The position numbers were made by a program, and so were the translations under genes. This document shows, piece after piece, positions 31,554-42,687 of a stretch of 64,000 bases of DNA; positions within the stretch are counted from its first letter, which is position 1; every line of letters begins with the position of its first letter. Source of the stretch: Niabella agricola (GTDB lineage Bacteria > Bacteroidota > Bacteroidia > Chitinophagales > Chitinophagaceae). The stretch is from the NCBI RefSeq assembly GCF_021538615.1, contig NZ_JAJHIZ010000003.1, positions 3,100,001-3,164,000 of the forward strand. Direction: 5' to 3'. The notes below the pieces were generated by a model. That model ran no database searches, was not told the DNA's origin, and saw nothing but the letters and a program-made list of their open reading frames with translations.

Positions 31554-33755
31554 TTACAATGCTTCTATACTTAACACCACGCTGGTGCGGCTCAGGGTTA
31601 CATTGGGATTAAGCCCGATGGTCATTAAAAAATCGCCGCTGTACGTTTTGCTTTCGTCGATACCGGGCTTTTGATTGTTGTAGAGATTGAGTTCCCTGAT
31701 CCGGTATTTTTTTGCGGCATCAAGGCCCTGCAGGCGAATGGGGTTTACAGCAGCTTCGCTGATATATCTCGAATTGGTAAGATAGTTGAACATAACGGCC
31801 TTGCTCCGGTCTTTATTAACGAATATAAGCGACGCCAGATCGTTTTCGTAGGGATTTACCAGCCGGAACAGATCACCATGCCATACAATGTCTTTAAAGC
31901 CATTGTAATTGTTAACCGCTTGCTGACAGAAAGATCGGTCCTCCGGTTTGAGCTCGTTGGCGCGGATATCAAATCCAAGCTTGCCCATCGAAGCCACATC
32001 TACCCGGTATTTTAGCGGCTGTTTGCCCCAATCGGTTACATGGTTACACATGGCAATAGCCGGGTAATAATAGGAGTAATTCCATTGAATGAATACACGC
32101 TCCAGCGGATCGGTATCATCGCTCAGCCAGAACTCGGTAAAATATTTCAGGGAATTGTAGTCCGAGCGGCCTCCGCCACCGGAGCAAAGCATCATGGGCA
32201 CTTTGGGATATTTAGCGCGGATACGCTGTAATACTTTTTCCAGCCCCCGTGTATACTCCACGTATAAATGGGATTGCGGGATCTTATTTTTCTCCAGGTA
32301 TTGAGAGTGCCCGTTAAAAATCGGAGCATTGCAATCCCACTTGATAAAGGCCAGGTCAGGGTTCTTTTGAAATAAGCCATCTACCACCCCAAACACAAAG
32401 TCCTGCACCTGGGGATTGGTAAGGTCCAGTACCAGCTGATTGCGGTAATAGATCTCCGGGCGCTGCGGCTCCCGCAGTACCCAATCAAGATGCTTTTCAT
32501 ACAATTCACTTTTAGGATTTATCATTTCCGGTTCTATCCAGATACCAAATTTGACGCCCTGTTTGCCAGCTTCGTTAACCAGGTAAGGAAGGCCATCCGG
32601 AAGCTTTTTTTTATTCTCCTGCCAGTCGCCCAGTCCTGCCTTATCTCCATTCCTGGGATATTTATTACCAAACCAGCCATCGTCCAGCAGGAACAGGTCT
32701 ACGCCCAGGTCCCTGGCTCCCTTAAAAAGACCTACCAGCTTTTCCTGGTCAAAGTCAAAATAAGTGGCCTCCCAGTTGTTCAGCAGGGTAAGCCGCTGGC
32801 CGTTGCCATCCAGCAGCTGGTGGTTGCGCAGCCAGGTTTGCAGATTGCGGCTGCCGGTACCAGTTCCGGCAAACGACAGGGTATAGGTAAACCGAGGGGT
32901 TTCAAATGTGGTTCCCGGTTTAAGGCTATAGGCAGACTGGTAGGGGTTGATACCTGCTACCAGGTGCATTTTTTTATTGATATCCGTTTCAAATTGGATG
33001 GAATAATTTCCGTTCCAGGCGATCTGTCCGAGCATTACTGTACCGCTGGTTTCTGTAGCTGGTGCGTCCAGTGCCAGCATAAAATTGGGTGAGCCGATGA
33101 GGTTCTCGCGGGTGCCCAGTCGCGACTGAATGGTATGCATGCCCTGCCTGAGTTGTGTATGCTCCGGCTGCATTTCTTTTGCCCAGTTGCCATTATAGCT
33201 GGTAAGATAATAATCCTTATTATAAAAATAAAGATTGGCCGAGGCATATTTGTTGAGGGTTACAATTCCTTTTTCTGAATGCCGGATCGTGCTCCATTGC
33301 TCAATAACATCTTCTTCCTTCCAGGCTTTGAAGAAAAGGTCTACATAAAAAGGGTATACCGCATCCTTTAAAGTGATTTTTGTAAGGATGGCACCGTCTT
33401 CATTGGCGATGGTTTTGTTCTCATAACGGAGATCGAGCGAATGATTGCCGTCTGCGTGCACCACCGCAATAGCCGGTTCGGAAAAATTATTATCGATCCC
33501 TGCCACTGCAAAAGCGCTGTTGTTGGAGCTGCCGCCATCGCCGGTAAGATGGTACATCCGGTCTAACATCGCATATTCTTCGGGCTCCTGTAATTTTTTC
33601 CCGGTATGAATAATCTTTAGATGATTGTTTTTATCCGTTTGCAGTACCACGGCTACATTCCTGGTTTCAACAGGAATGATGATCTGTGCGGCGATGGTTC
33701 CCGATAGGTGGCTGAGGACAACAAGACCGATGATTAATAAGCCAATTTTTTTCAT
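31554..33755 (-). CDS. GH36 alpha-galactosidase, exported
   Basis: A 733-residue enzyme with signal peptide (hydrophobic core then GTIAAQ), so probably periplasmic or surface-exposed. An N-terminal beta-sandwich (about 30-290) precedes the catalytic barrel. The family motifs are present: LLDDGWFG near 358, the IWIEPEM segment near 410, the nucleophile Asp in FIKWDCN near 472, and the acid/base Asp in WLSDDTDP near 543. A short C-terminal beta domain follows. GH36 enzymes release terminal alpha-galactose from oligosaccharides or galactomannan. The gene lies 235 bp downstream of the cyclic glucan synthase-like gene on the same strand; a shared transcript is possible but not evident. Confidence 0.92.
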   Translation of the reverse strand: MKKIGLLIIGLVVLSHLSGTIAAQIIIPVETRNVAVVLQTDKNNHLKIIHTGKKLQEPEEYAMLDRMYHLTGDGGSSNNSAFAVAGIDNNFSEPAIAVVHADGNHSLDLRYENKTIANEDGAILTKITLKDAVYPFYVDLFFKAWKEEDVIEQWSTIRHSEKGIVTLNKYASANLYFYNKDYYLTSYNGNWAKEMQPEHTQLRQGMHTIQSRLGTRENLIGSPNFMLALDAPATETSGTVMLGQIAWNGNYSIQFETDINKKMHLVAGINPYQSAYSLKPGTTFETPRFTYTLSFAGTGTGSRNLQTWLRNHQLLDGNGQRLTLLNNWEATYFDFDQEKLVGLFKGARDLGVDLFLLDDGWFGNKYPRNGDKAGLGDWQENKKKLPDGLPYLVNEAGKQGVKFGIWIEPEMINPKSELYEKHLDWVLREPQRPEIYYRNQLVLDLTNPQVQDFVFGVVDGLFQKNPDLAFIKWDCNAPIFNGHSQYLEKNKIPQSHLYVEYTRGLEKVLQRIRAKYPKVPMMLCSGGGGRSDYNSLKYFTEFWLSDDTDPLERVFIQWNYSYYYPAIAMCNHVTDWGKQPLKYRVDVASMGKLGFDIRANELKPEDRSFCQQAVNNYNGFKDIVWHGDLFRLVNPYENDLASLIFVNKDRSKAVMFNYLTNSRYISEAAVNPIRLQGLDAAKKYRIRELNLYNNQKPGIDESKTYSGDFLMTIGLNPNVTLSRTSVVLSIEAL

Positions 33756-33990
33756 ATGAATGAGTGCTGTATTTCTGTACAGAGCGAAAATACTTCATTC
33801 GTGATGATTTTGCTGCAAACCACTAAAACAGGCAGATGAATTTGCCTGGCCGGCGGTAGGCATATGTTGAATGCCTCAGCATGTACATAAGCACTTACGG
33901 CGCTTATCTTCATTTTAATCCATCAGCAATGGCCAGACAGTTATATGCACCCGTGCCAAAGGATCTTAATGATCCAGATGGACCGGAGGT

Positions 33991-36900
33991 CTACAGCCCC
34001 ACTGTTATATGATGTTCATTCCCGTCATCCTGCAATGTGATAAACGGCTCGTTCAGCGGTTGCCCGTTTTCACGAAACAGGATACGGCCTTCTTTTTTTT
34101 CATTCTTAACATTAAGATTATAATAGGTATTACCAAACCGGTACCGGATCTCATAACCTTCCCATGTATCCGGAATGCAGGGGTTGATGTAAAGACGATT
34201 ACCTTCCCGGTGCAATCCCAGGATAGAACCAATCGCCAACTGATAAGTCCACCCGGCAGAACCCGTGTACCAGGTCCAGCCACCCCGGCCTTCATGCGGC
34301 GGCGCCCCATAAACATCTGCGGCCATTACATAGGGCTCCACTTTGTATTTTTCAACATCCTGTGGTGTGCGTGCGTGGTTGACAGGGTTTACCATTGAAA
34401 ATAGTTCCCATACCCGCTCTTTATCTTTCAGTGCTGCGAATGCCATAATGGTCCAGATGGCGGCGTGGGTATACTGGCCGCCATTTTCCCGGACGCCTGG
34501 CACGTACCCTTTGATGTATCCGGGGTAAAGGTCGGATTTATCGAAGGGAGGTGTAAGCAGTTTAATGATCTGATTCCTGCGGTCTACCAGGTATTCGTTC
34601 AATGCATGCATTCCCTGCAGGCTCCGCTCTGGTTCTCCCCCGCCGGATAGCAAGGACCAGCTTTGGGAAATGGAATCAATCCTGCATTCTTCGTTGGACG
34701 CAGATCCCAACGGGGTACCATCGTCAAAATAGGCGCGCCGGTACCATTTGCCATCCCAGGCGTTATCGTGAATATGTACCTTTAATTTTTCGGCTTCCGC
34801 TTTACAAAGCGTGGTAAAATCTTCATCGCCATAGTCTTCCGCAATGGCAGCGAAATGCGTAAGTATATCGTAAAGGAAAAATGCCAGCCATACACTTTCG
34901 CCCTTTCCGTGTTCGCCTACTTTATCCATACCATCATTCCAGTCGCCCGAACCGATCAGCGGCAGTCCATGCTGTCCGAATCTTAATCCATGGCGAATGG
35001 CGTGCTTACAGTGATTGTACAGGGTCTCCCAATGGTTCAGGAACACCGGCAGATCGTAATATGACTCCTCATCGGGCTGGAGCGGACGTCCGTCGATAAA
35101 AGATACGTATTCATTTAATATTTCTTTGTCGCCTGTGGCGGTAATATACCTTGCCGTAACATACGGAAGCCAGAGATAATCGTCTGAGCAGGTGGTGCGT
35201 ACTCCGCGACCCGTGGGTGGGTGCCACCAGTGCTGTACATCCCCTTCTTTAAATTGCCTGGAAGCGGCGAGGAGTATCTGCTCTTTTGTAATTTCGGGCG
35301 TGGTATGCATCAAAGCCAGCACATCCTGAAGCTGATCACGGAATCCAAAAGCACCGCCAGATTGATAAAAACCGCTTCTTCCCCACACCCGGCAGGCCAG
35401 TGCCTGGTACAGCCACCAGCCATTGGTCATTACATTCATCGCTTCATCCGGAGTTTTTACAACAATGGCGCCAAGGATCCGGTTCCATTGATCATGTACC
35501 TTTAACCGGGCTTCGCGGGCAAATGCCAATCCTTTTATTTTTTGTACCAGTTCGCGGGTTTCCTGCTCGTTCTTTCCTGCACCAAGGCGAAATACAACTT
35601 CCTGTTCTTCTTCCGGTGCGAGCTGCAGCATGGCCTGCAACGCAGTACAGGGATCGAGACCGGCGCCGGCCCGCCCGGACAGGTTTTTTCTCAAAAGCGC
35701 CTCAGGTCGGGTGCGTGTACCGTTCCTCCCGATAAATTCGGTACGATCGCAGGTAAACGTTTTTTCGCGGGCATCGGTATCAAAAAAAGCCACTTTTTCT
35801 GAAAAGGCTGAATTGTAACGATTGCGCGCAAACAACACATTTGTCTGCGGATCCTTGTCGGCTACCACAAACATTTTGTTTTTATGTGCCAGATCACCCA
35901 GCACCCATTCCACGTACCCGGTTACCGACAGCTTACGTTCCTGTCCTGTAAGGTTCCGCAGCTTTAAGACCATATATTTCACGGGCAGGGCTTCGTCAAC
36001 ATAAACCCACAATTCGGAAGCGATTCCGTAGTGTATATGTTCGTAAACCGAGTACCCGAAGCCATGCCGGGTAATATAGGCATGCTTACCGGGGGCAGGC
36101 AGCGGGGTGGGCGACCAGTAAATACCGGTTTCTTCGTCCCGTATGTAATAGGCTTCGCCGCAGGTATCGGTTACCGGGTCGTTTTGCCAGGGTGTGAGCC
36201 GGAATGCCTGGGCATTATCAACCCAGGTATAAGCGGATCCGCTTTCGGAGAGAATGGACCCGATCTCTTTATTGGCAATGATATTGCACCAGGGGGCAGG
36301 CGATTTTTTCTGCTGGCCCGATTCCAGGATGTATTCTTTACCATCTTGTGTAAATCCGCCGGTTTTATTGTTGAAGAGAAGATGACTGGGCAGGGCAACG
36401 CTTTGCTGTAGGTCTGTTTTGGGATGCCGCAATTGTACGGCAAGCGGTTCCGGTAATCCTTTTGCCGGTGTTTTTCTGAGCACCTGTTCAGCCAGGGTGC
36501 CTTTGTCATCGTCAAAAATAACGCGGGCTACGGTTTGGAACAGGATACGGTCTTCGCTGGAGATCTGGTCACCCGCTCTTACAAAAATACCGCCCGGCTG
36601 ATCCAGTACCCCGCCACTGGTGGCGGTGATAAACCCGATCACCTGGTCCTGGAATACCTGGCGATAAGACCCAAAATCATCATTCCAGATCACAAGATCC
36701 ACCCGTAGCGCTTTCAGCGACCAGTAGGAATGTGCTTTGATTAACTGTTTTACCAGGTCGATATTGTTGCTGTCTTTTACGCGGACCAGCACAATGGGCA
36801 GATCGCCGGAGATCGCATAGCTCCAGAGGCCAGGCTGTCCTTTTAAGTTACTTTCAATAACTGAAGGTGCTGTCCGGAAATTGTTGTTGGCGTAAATAAT

Positions 36901-39900
36901 TGAGCCGGCAATGGCATTGAAAAGCTGGGCTTCTACCTCTGTAGCGTTGATCTGGCGCAGCAGCACCTGGCTATGTGTCCAGGCTAGTTCAAATACCCTG
37001 TTTTTAATGTACCGGTCCTGGTATTTTGCCAACAGACCCATACAAAGCTCTTTTGATTCGCCAACCCCCAATACCAGGTCGAAGGTTACCGTTTGCCGGG
37101 CTTTGAGTGTAACGCGGTGCCGGATGGCTATAATGGGGTCCAGCACCGAGCCGGCTGTACCAGAGAGCGGGCCATCCTGGAGGATGGCTGCTGGTGCTGC
37201 AATGGAGCGGCCGCGTCCAATAAACCGCATCCGGTCCGTTTCATAGGATACCTGGTCGCTGGTTGCACCATTCACCATAAATGTGTGAAACATCCAGGGA
37301 GGTGTATCCTTCCGGGCCCTGGGTCTGCGGGTGCAGAGAATGGCGCTGGCATCCTTTTCTATTTCCGTTTGTACAAATAAATTGCTGAAGGCCGGATGTG
37401 CTTCATCTGCTGCCTGGTCGGCCAGGACTACTTCTCCAAAACTCGTAACCTCTATGGTTTTGGTGGAGGCCGACCGGTTGGTAATCCGGATGCGACGGAT
37501 CTCTACATCGTCTTCGGGGGAAACAACAATATCCGTTTTCGTTTCAAAGCCATCATCTACACGCCGGAATACGATATGCCCCTGGGAAAAAACCGTTTCA
37601 TAAGCCTTGCTTTTCCGGAGCGTGGGCTGATAGGTATTGGACCAGAAATGGCCGGTGCTCATGTCTTTTATATAACAGAACACGCCCCAGTTATCTAATG
37701 TGGTGTCTTCCCTCCAGCGGTTTAACGCAATACCTTTCCAGCGACTGTAGCCGCCACCGCCGTTGCTGATCATAAGTGCATATCTTCCGTTGGAGAGCAG
37801 CTGTACTTCCGGAATGGGGGTGTTTGGAGTTGTGAGCACCCGCATATGCGATTCATGGGAGATGGTTTGCCGGACACTGTTATCTTCTGTATGCTCATAA
37901 AAGTTGGTAGAGCGCGGTGCCTTTTCCTGAAGCAAAAGCAGGGCAGACTGGAACTGCGGGTCGCGTATAAACCGCTCCTGCATTTTTTTGTCTAACAGGA
38001 GGTTGGCCATGGATAGAAAACTCATTCCCTGATGGTGCACCATAAAGGATTTGATAATAGTATATGACTGGCCCCGTGGCATCCGGGAAGGTGTATAGTC
38101 GATGGCTTCATAAAACCCGTAACGACCTTCAAACCCTTTTTGAGAAAGGGTCCGGAGGTTATCCATCGCTTCCGCCGGATCAATCATTAACGCCATCATG
38201 GTGGCATACGGAGCAATGACCAGGTCATTAGCCAGGCCCCTTTTCAGGCCCAGGCCGGGTATGCCGAACGACTGGTACTGATAATGCAGGCTGGTATCTA
38301 CCAGGTTATAACCCGATTCGGAAATACCCCATGGAATATTGTTTTTATTGCCGTACTCGATCTGGTTTTTTACAGCGCCTTTATTACTGCGGTCCAGCAA
38401 TGTATTTTCGTAAGAAGGCATCAGCAACTGGGGCATCAGGTATTCGAACATGGATCCGCTCCAGGACAGGAGCACCGGGTTGTTTCCCAGGTTGGTTACC
38501 AGTCGTCCCAGTGTAAACCAGGCGGTTTGCGGGATCTTACCCTGCGCGATAGCTGTAAAAATACCCAGGCGGGCTTCGGAGGCCAGCATATCATAGTAGC
38601 TTTTATCAGCAGCATCCTCGCTTACATTGTAGCCGATATGGAAAAGATGCTGAGATTTATTATACAGGAAATCATAATCTGCCGTTGAAAAATCAACACA
38701 ACTATCTTTTATCTTTTCAAGTCCTGACAGGAACCGGGTGGCGGAAGCTGCTCCTGTTTCCAGTGCCTTTAGCAGATGGTCTAGGTGTTCTTTCTCAGTA
38801 CTGCTTCCGGCTTCTTTAATGAATGCATTGATATAATCGGGCAATATACGTTGCAATTCCAGGATATTATTAATGGAGGGCACTTCTTCCAGTATTTGTA
38901 ACCGGGAATAGGCATCCGGAACGGGTAAATGGAGCACCCAGGGACAGAAAGTGCGGATGCAGGTAACCAGGTCCGTTAACTGGGTTTCCAAACGTGCTGC
39001 CCAGTCCTGCGCTTCCGTGTTTTCAGCCATATGGGGATGGTTTTTTAAAAGATCCGCCTGTTCCTGCAATGCATTCAGCTGAGCTACCAGCTCATGCAAT
39101 GAAAGTGGAAAAGAACCTTTCAGGTTGTTTAGGAGCTTGCCCGTTGGTGCCAGTAGCTCCGTCTGAGTTTTTTTATCACAAACGCTTTTTAAAACGGCAA
39201 AGACATCCAGAAGGCCGTTGATATGTTGTTGTTTAAAGAGTTTTTCCTGGCGGATCTCTTCAAGTCCCTGCCGTAGCAGGATGAGACTGGCGATAAGGTT
39301 GCCGCTGTCTACGGAAGAAACATACTTGGGTTGCAGGGGTACCAGTGAAACGGTATCGTACCAGTTGTAGAAATGCCCGCGATAGCGTTCCAGTGCAGCA
39401 AGGGATTCGAAGGTTTTATACGTTCGTTCTGCCAGTTTGTTAACAGACAGATATCCAAAATCGTAGGCAGATAAATTAGAGAGCAATGCGAGGCCGATAT
39501 TGGTGGGAGAGGTGCGGTGTGCCAGCGATGCTATGGGGTGTTCCTGGTAATTATCCGGCGCCAGCCAATTATCTTCCTGGGCTATAAAATCTTCAAAATA
39601 TGCCCAGGTTTTGCGGGCATAAAAATGGAGCCGGTCTCTGTCTTTTGAAGACAGATCAACGGCTCTTCTTGCTGATGGATTACTGATCTGCCAGGCGATG
39701 GCTGGTGCCAGCAGCCATCCTGCAAGTATGGGGCTGGCCATCCAAAGGACCGTTGGGTTGATGATGATCAGCAACGCAAGGATAACCGCCGGAACCAGTA
39801 CGGAGGCCCACATATAAATATATGCCTGAAGCAGGGTCTTTTGTTTTCCGTTCGACATCCCGGAAGGGGTCCATTGCAGCAGCCGGCGGTGAGAGACCAA

Positions 39901-42687
39901 CAAGCGCCAGTTAGCCCGGAAAATGGCGTCCAGGTTTTGGATGGCCTCAAAAGGAAGACAAAGGATATTAAACAGGATGTGGGCAAGACTGCTGATAATA
40001 GTGCCTCTTATTTCCAGAAGATGCGCCCGCCAGTGCATACTTTCCGGCTTGTGAAATAATTGCCAGACGGAACTGGCGATTAAGGGAAGCAACCAGGCTG
40101 TAAAAAAAAGAAGGGTCCATAATTGTGGATGAGGTACAAAGGCCCATCCCATTACTAAAAACACCATCATGGCCGGTGCCACCAGGCTTCTGCGGATATT
40201 ATCCCATATCTTCCACCGGGAGAGGCTGGATATAAAATTCCGGCGGAGTTTGCGCTCTTTGCCTGGCACAAAGGGGGTTCCCCAGCTGGCAATCTGCCAG
40301 TCGCCCCGTATCCAGCGGTGGCGGCGGCTGGCATCTGCCCAGTAAGTTTCAGGGTGTTCCTCAAACAATTCCACATCGGTTACAAGTCCGGAGCGGACAT
40401 AAGATCCTTCCAGCAGGTCGTGACTTAGAATGCGGTTGGGAGGAAAGGTATCGCCCAGTACGGTTTCAAAAACGTCGATATCATAGATGCCTTTTCCTAC
40501 AAAGGAACCTTCGGAAAAGAGGTCCTGGTACACGTCCGACACCAGGCGTGTATAGGGGTCGAGCCCGGAATCATTACTGTGCATTTTTGCATAATAACTG
40601 CTGTTACTCCTAGGAATGCTTACAGAGGTACGCGGTTGTAAAATGCCATACCCGTCTACCACCCGCGTCTGCTGGGTATTAAGCACCGGTTGGTTCAAAG
40701 GGTGGGCCATGGTGGCTACCAGTTTCCAGGCTGCTTCGCGTGGCAGCTGGGTATCTGCGTCGAGGGTGATCACATACCGGACCGCTTTCAGGGAAGAGGT
40801 GTCTCCGGTGATTTCCATAAAATCATAATGCCCCGTGGCTCTTAAAAAACTGTTCAATTCTGCCAGTTTGCCCCGTTTGCGCTCCTGTCCCATCCATTTT
40901 TTTTCGCAGTGATTCCATTTCCGCGGCCGGTGAAAAAGGAAGAACCGGCTACCGGTATTGCCTTCTTTTACATACCGGTGGTTCAGGGCTTCTATGCGCT
41001 TGCGGGCATAAGCCAGCAATGCATCATCCTCCGGCATTGTTTCCTCCGGTGCATCTGTAAAATCTGTCAGTAAGGCAAAATAGAGCTGTTCTTCAGGATT
41101 GGCAAGGTAGCGTACTTCCAGTTCATCTGCCAGTTCTTCGATGGCTTTTTCACTGGACAGCATGCTGGGTACAGCTACCACGGTACGAGCGGAATCAGGA
41201 ATCCCGTCGGAGTAATCCATCTTGGGAAGCGGACGCGGCTTTACGATCAGCGTGGCGATCCAGTTGATGAGAATAACAATGGCCTGGCTGCATGCGATAA
41301 AAGAAGCGAAGCCTATTATAAGTGCAGTGTAGATGCCGCTTTCCTGTCTGTAAGCATAAAACGCAATCCAGATACTGAGCAGGAGCGAAAGAAAGAGGGC
41401 CGAACCGGCATATGAAAGCAGCCGGTTGTGTTTCAGCATGTTTTTAAACCGGTGTCTTAAAGAGATCCGCATACCCGATTTCCGGATCAATACTTGTTGG
41501 CCTTTTTCATCTACCAGATAATAACCTACGTGATGCTGTCGTTGCGGTGCTCCTTTACCGGCGCTTTCTTTGGCAAGATCAATAGCGAGCTGCGCCACCT
41601 GATATTCTTCCAGTTTGCTGTGCTTTCCTACCCATTCTACAACATGCCGGTACCGGTCTCGGGTTACAAAATCCATCTGACCGTAAATGCCATCAACATC
41701 GGTGTTTAATATCTTTTCAACAATGCTTACTTGTTCCACAAAACTGCGCCAATCGGTGCTCCGGATCAACCGGATGCTTTCGATGGAGTTGCGGATGGAG
41801 ACCTGGTCGGTGGCTTGTTTCTGGTTCTCAATATTAACCAGTTCAACTGAAGAGCTGCCGGTTTCTGCCAGCCGTTCTTCCAGCCAGGTGAGCGGCAGGG
41901 CCAGCCCCTGACCTCTGCCTTGTAACCGCCGGATAAATTCAGCTACGAAAGCACTGTCCAGCCGCAGGTTGGACTTGGCCATTTCTGCAATAATAATGAT
42001 AATATTGCGCGGATGTTTTTGGGCCGTTTCAAGCAGTTGTTCTGACCAGTACACCGCCACATTTTTCTCCAGCCGATCCAGCGCTACCCGTGAAGCAATG
42101 CGGCGGATGTTTTCAATAATGGCCAGGCGTAGCATGATGGGAATGGCCCAAAGCTCACCCAGTGTTAAGCGGGTTATGGTCTGATAGGCATCAATGAAGG
42201 CGGTAAGAGTGGCGATACTGATGTGCCCGTCGCTGTGGGCGATCAGTTCCAGGGCGATATCGTACACCCGGGGAAAACCTGCAGACCTTCCTTTTGCCAG
42301 TATGGGGAGCGTTTCGCTATATCCCTTGGGTAAATGAGTTCTTCCAAGCGCTATTTGTTCCTTGATTAGGTAATAGTTGTCCAGGAACCATTCACTGGCA
42401 GGGGCAATAGGCTGCTTGGAACTCACAGAATCGTTGAGCAGATCGTAAACCTTTGCAATTACCGCCTCATTGTCATCCAGCCGGGGTAACACTTTATCCG
42501 GCGGATGCCCGCCTGCCACTACGTGCGAACGGGCAACGGTAATGCCATGTTGTTGCATCTGGTCATGGCTGAACAATTCCAGTCGGAAGGGTTCTTCTTT
42601 TTTGAACTCAGGAGTAGCATCTCCTGTAAGGAACTCGCGCATGCGCACTACGAAATCATCAACGGGCTTCGAAATTTTCATAGTCAT
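33991..42687 (-). CDS. Cyclic beta-1,2-glucan synthase-like giant enzyme (GT84 + GH94)
   Basis: A 2898-residue inner-membrane protein of the NdvB/ChvB class, whose known members are about 2830-2870 residues, so it is full length. Order: an N-terminal helical region (1-420); membrane spans near 430-485; a processive glycosyltransferase (GT84) with ITLDADTQL near 639 and the RHRWIRGDWQ motif near 789; more spans near 840-890 and 970-1020; a glucoamylase-like domain with GISESGYN near 1452; beta-sandwich linkers; and a C-terminal GH94 phosphorylase-like domain with GSGDWNDGMD near 2579, which in the rhizobial enzyme controls chain length. The product is predicted to be a periplasmic beta-1,2-glucan. 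Whether it is cyclised here is unknown. The gene is monocistronic or leads to the alpha-galactosidase. Confidence 0.9.
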   Translation of the reverse strand: MTMKISKPVDDFVVRMREFLTGDATPEFKKEEPFRLELFSHDQMQQHGITVARSHVVAGGHPPDKVLPRLDDNEAVIAKVYDLLNDSVSSKQPIAPASEWFLDNYYLIKEQIALGRTHLPKGYSETLPILAKGRSAGFPRVYDIALELIAHSDGHISIATLTAFIDAYQTITRLTLGELWAIPIMLRLAIIENIRRIASRVALDRLEKNVAVYWSEQLLETAQKHPRNIIIIIAEMAKSNLRLDSAFVAEFIRRLQGRGQGLALPLTWLEERLAETGSSSVELVNIENQKQATDQVSIRNSIESIRLIRSTDWRSFVEQVSIVEKILNTDVDGIYGQMDFVTRDRYRHVVEWVGKHSKLEEYQVAQLAIDLAKESAGKGAPQRQHHVGYYLVDEKGQQVLIRKSGMRISLRHRFKNMLKHNRLLSYAGSALFLSLLLSIWIAFYAYRQESGIYTALIIGFASFIACSQAIVILINWIATLIVKPRPLPKMDYSDGIPDSARTVVAVPSMLSSEKAIEELADELEVRYLANPEEQLYFALLTDFTDAPEETMPEDDALLAYARKRIEALNHRYVKEGNTGSRFFLFHRPRKWNHCEKKWMGQERKRGKLAELNSFLRATGHYDFMEITGDTSSLKAVRYVITLDADTQLPREAAWKLVATMAHPLNQPVLNTQQTRVVDGYGILQPRTSVSIPRSNSSYYAKMHSNDSGLDPYTRLVSDVYQDLFSEGSFVGKGIYDIDVFETVLGDTFPPNRILSHDLLEGSYVRSGLVTDVELFEEHPETYWADASRRHRWIRGDWQIASWGTPFVPGKERKLRRNFISSLSRWKIWDNIRRSLVAPAMMVFLVMGWAFVPHPQLWTLLFFTAWLLPLIASSVWQLFHKPESMHWRAHLLEIRGTIISSLAHILFNILCLPFEAIQNLDAIFRANWRLLVSHRRLLQWTPSGMSNGKQKTLLQAYIYMWASVLVPAVILALLIIINPTVLWMASPILAGWLLAPAIAWQISNPSARRAVDLSSKDRDRLHFYARKTWAYFEDFIAQEDNWLAPDNYQEHPIASLAHRTSPTNIGLALLSNLSAYDFGYLSVNKLAERTYKTFESLAALERYRGHFYNWYDTVSLVPLQPKYVSSVDSGNLIASLILLRQGLEEIRQEKLFKQQHINGLLDVFAVLKSVCDKKTQTELLAPTGKLLNNLKGSFPLSLHELVAQLNALQEQADLLKNHPHMAENTEAQDWAARLETQLTDLVTCIRTFCPWVLHLPVPDAYSRLQILEEVPSINNILELQRILPDYINAFIKEAGSSTEKEHLDHLLKALETGAASATRFLSGLEKIKDSCVDFSTADYDFLYNKSQHLFHIGYNVSEDAADKSYYDMLASEARLGIFTAIAQGKIPQTAWFTLGRLVTNLGNNPVLLSWSGSMFEYLMPQLLMPSYENTLLDRSNKGAVKNQIEYGNKNNIPWGISESGYNLVDTSLHYQYQSFGIPGLGLKRGLANDLVIAPYATMMALMIDPAEAMDNLRTLSQKGFEGRYGFYEAIDYTPSRMPRGQSYTIIKSFMVHHQGMSFLSMANLLLDKKMQERFIRDPQFQSALLLLQEKAPRSTNFYEHTEDNSVRQTISHESHMRVLTTPNTPIPEVQLLSNGRYALMISNGGGGYSRWKGIALNRWREDTTLDNWGVFCYIKDMSTGHFWSNTYQPTLRKSKAYETVFSQGHIVFRRVDDGFETKTDIVVSPEDDVEIRRIRITNRSASTKTIEVTSFGEVVLADQAADEAHPAFSNLFVQTEIEKDASAILCTRRPRARKDTPPWMFHTFMVNGATSDQVSYETDRMRFIGRGRSIAAPAAILQDGPLSGTAGSVLDPIIAIRHRVTLKARQTVTFDLVLGVGESKELCMGLLAKYQDRYIKNRVFELAWTHSQVLLRQINATEVEAQLFNAIAGSIIYANNNFRTAPSVIESNLKGQPGLWSYAISGDLPIVLVRVKDSNNIDLVKQLIKAHSYWSLKALRVDLVIWNDDFGSYRQVFQDQVIGFITATSGGVLDQPGGIFVRAGDQISSEDRILFQTVARVIFDDDKGTLAEQVLRKTPAKGLPEPLAVQLRHPKTDLQQSVALPSHLLFNNKTGGFTQDGKEYILESGQQKKSPAPWCNIIANKEIGSILSESGSAYTWVDNAQAFRLTPWQNDPVTDTCGEAYYIRDEETGIYWSPTPLPAPGKHAYITRHGFGYSVYEHIHYGIASELWVYVDEALPVKYMVLKLRNLTGQERKLSVTGYVEWVLGDLAHKNKMFVVADKDPQTNVLFARNRYNSAFSEKVAFFDTDAREKTFTCDRTEFIGRNGTRTRPEALLRKNLSGRAGAGLDPCTALQAMLQLAPEEEQEVVFRLGAGKNEQETRELVQKIKGLAFAREARLKVHDQWNRILGAIVVKTPDEAMNVMTNGWWLYQALACRVWGRSGFYQSGGAFGFRDQLQDVLALMHTTPEITKEQILLAASRQFKEGDVQHWWHPPTGRGVRTTCSDDYLWLPYVTARYITATGDKEILNEYVSFIDGRPLQPDEESYYDLPVFLNHWETLYNHCKHAIRHGLRFGQHGLPLIGSGDWNDGMDKVGEHGKGESVWLAFFLYDILTHFAAIAEDYGDEDFTTLCKAEAEKLKVHIHDNAWDGKWYRRAYFDDGTPLGSASNEECRIDSISQSWSLLSGGGEPERSLQGMHALNEYLVDRRNQIIKLLTPPFDKSDLYPGYIKGYVPGVRENGGQYTHAAIWTIMAFAALKDKERVWELFSMVNPVNHARTPQDVEKYKVEPYVMAADVYGAPPHEGRGGWTWYTGSAGWTYQLAIGSILGLHREGNRLYINPCIPDTWEGYEIRYRFGNTYYNLNVKNEKKEGRILFRENGQPLNEPFITLQDDGNEHHITVGL

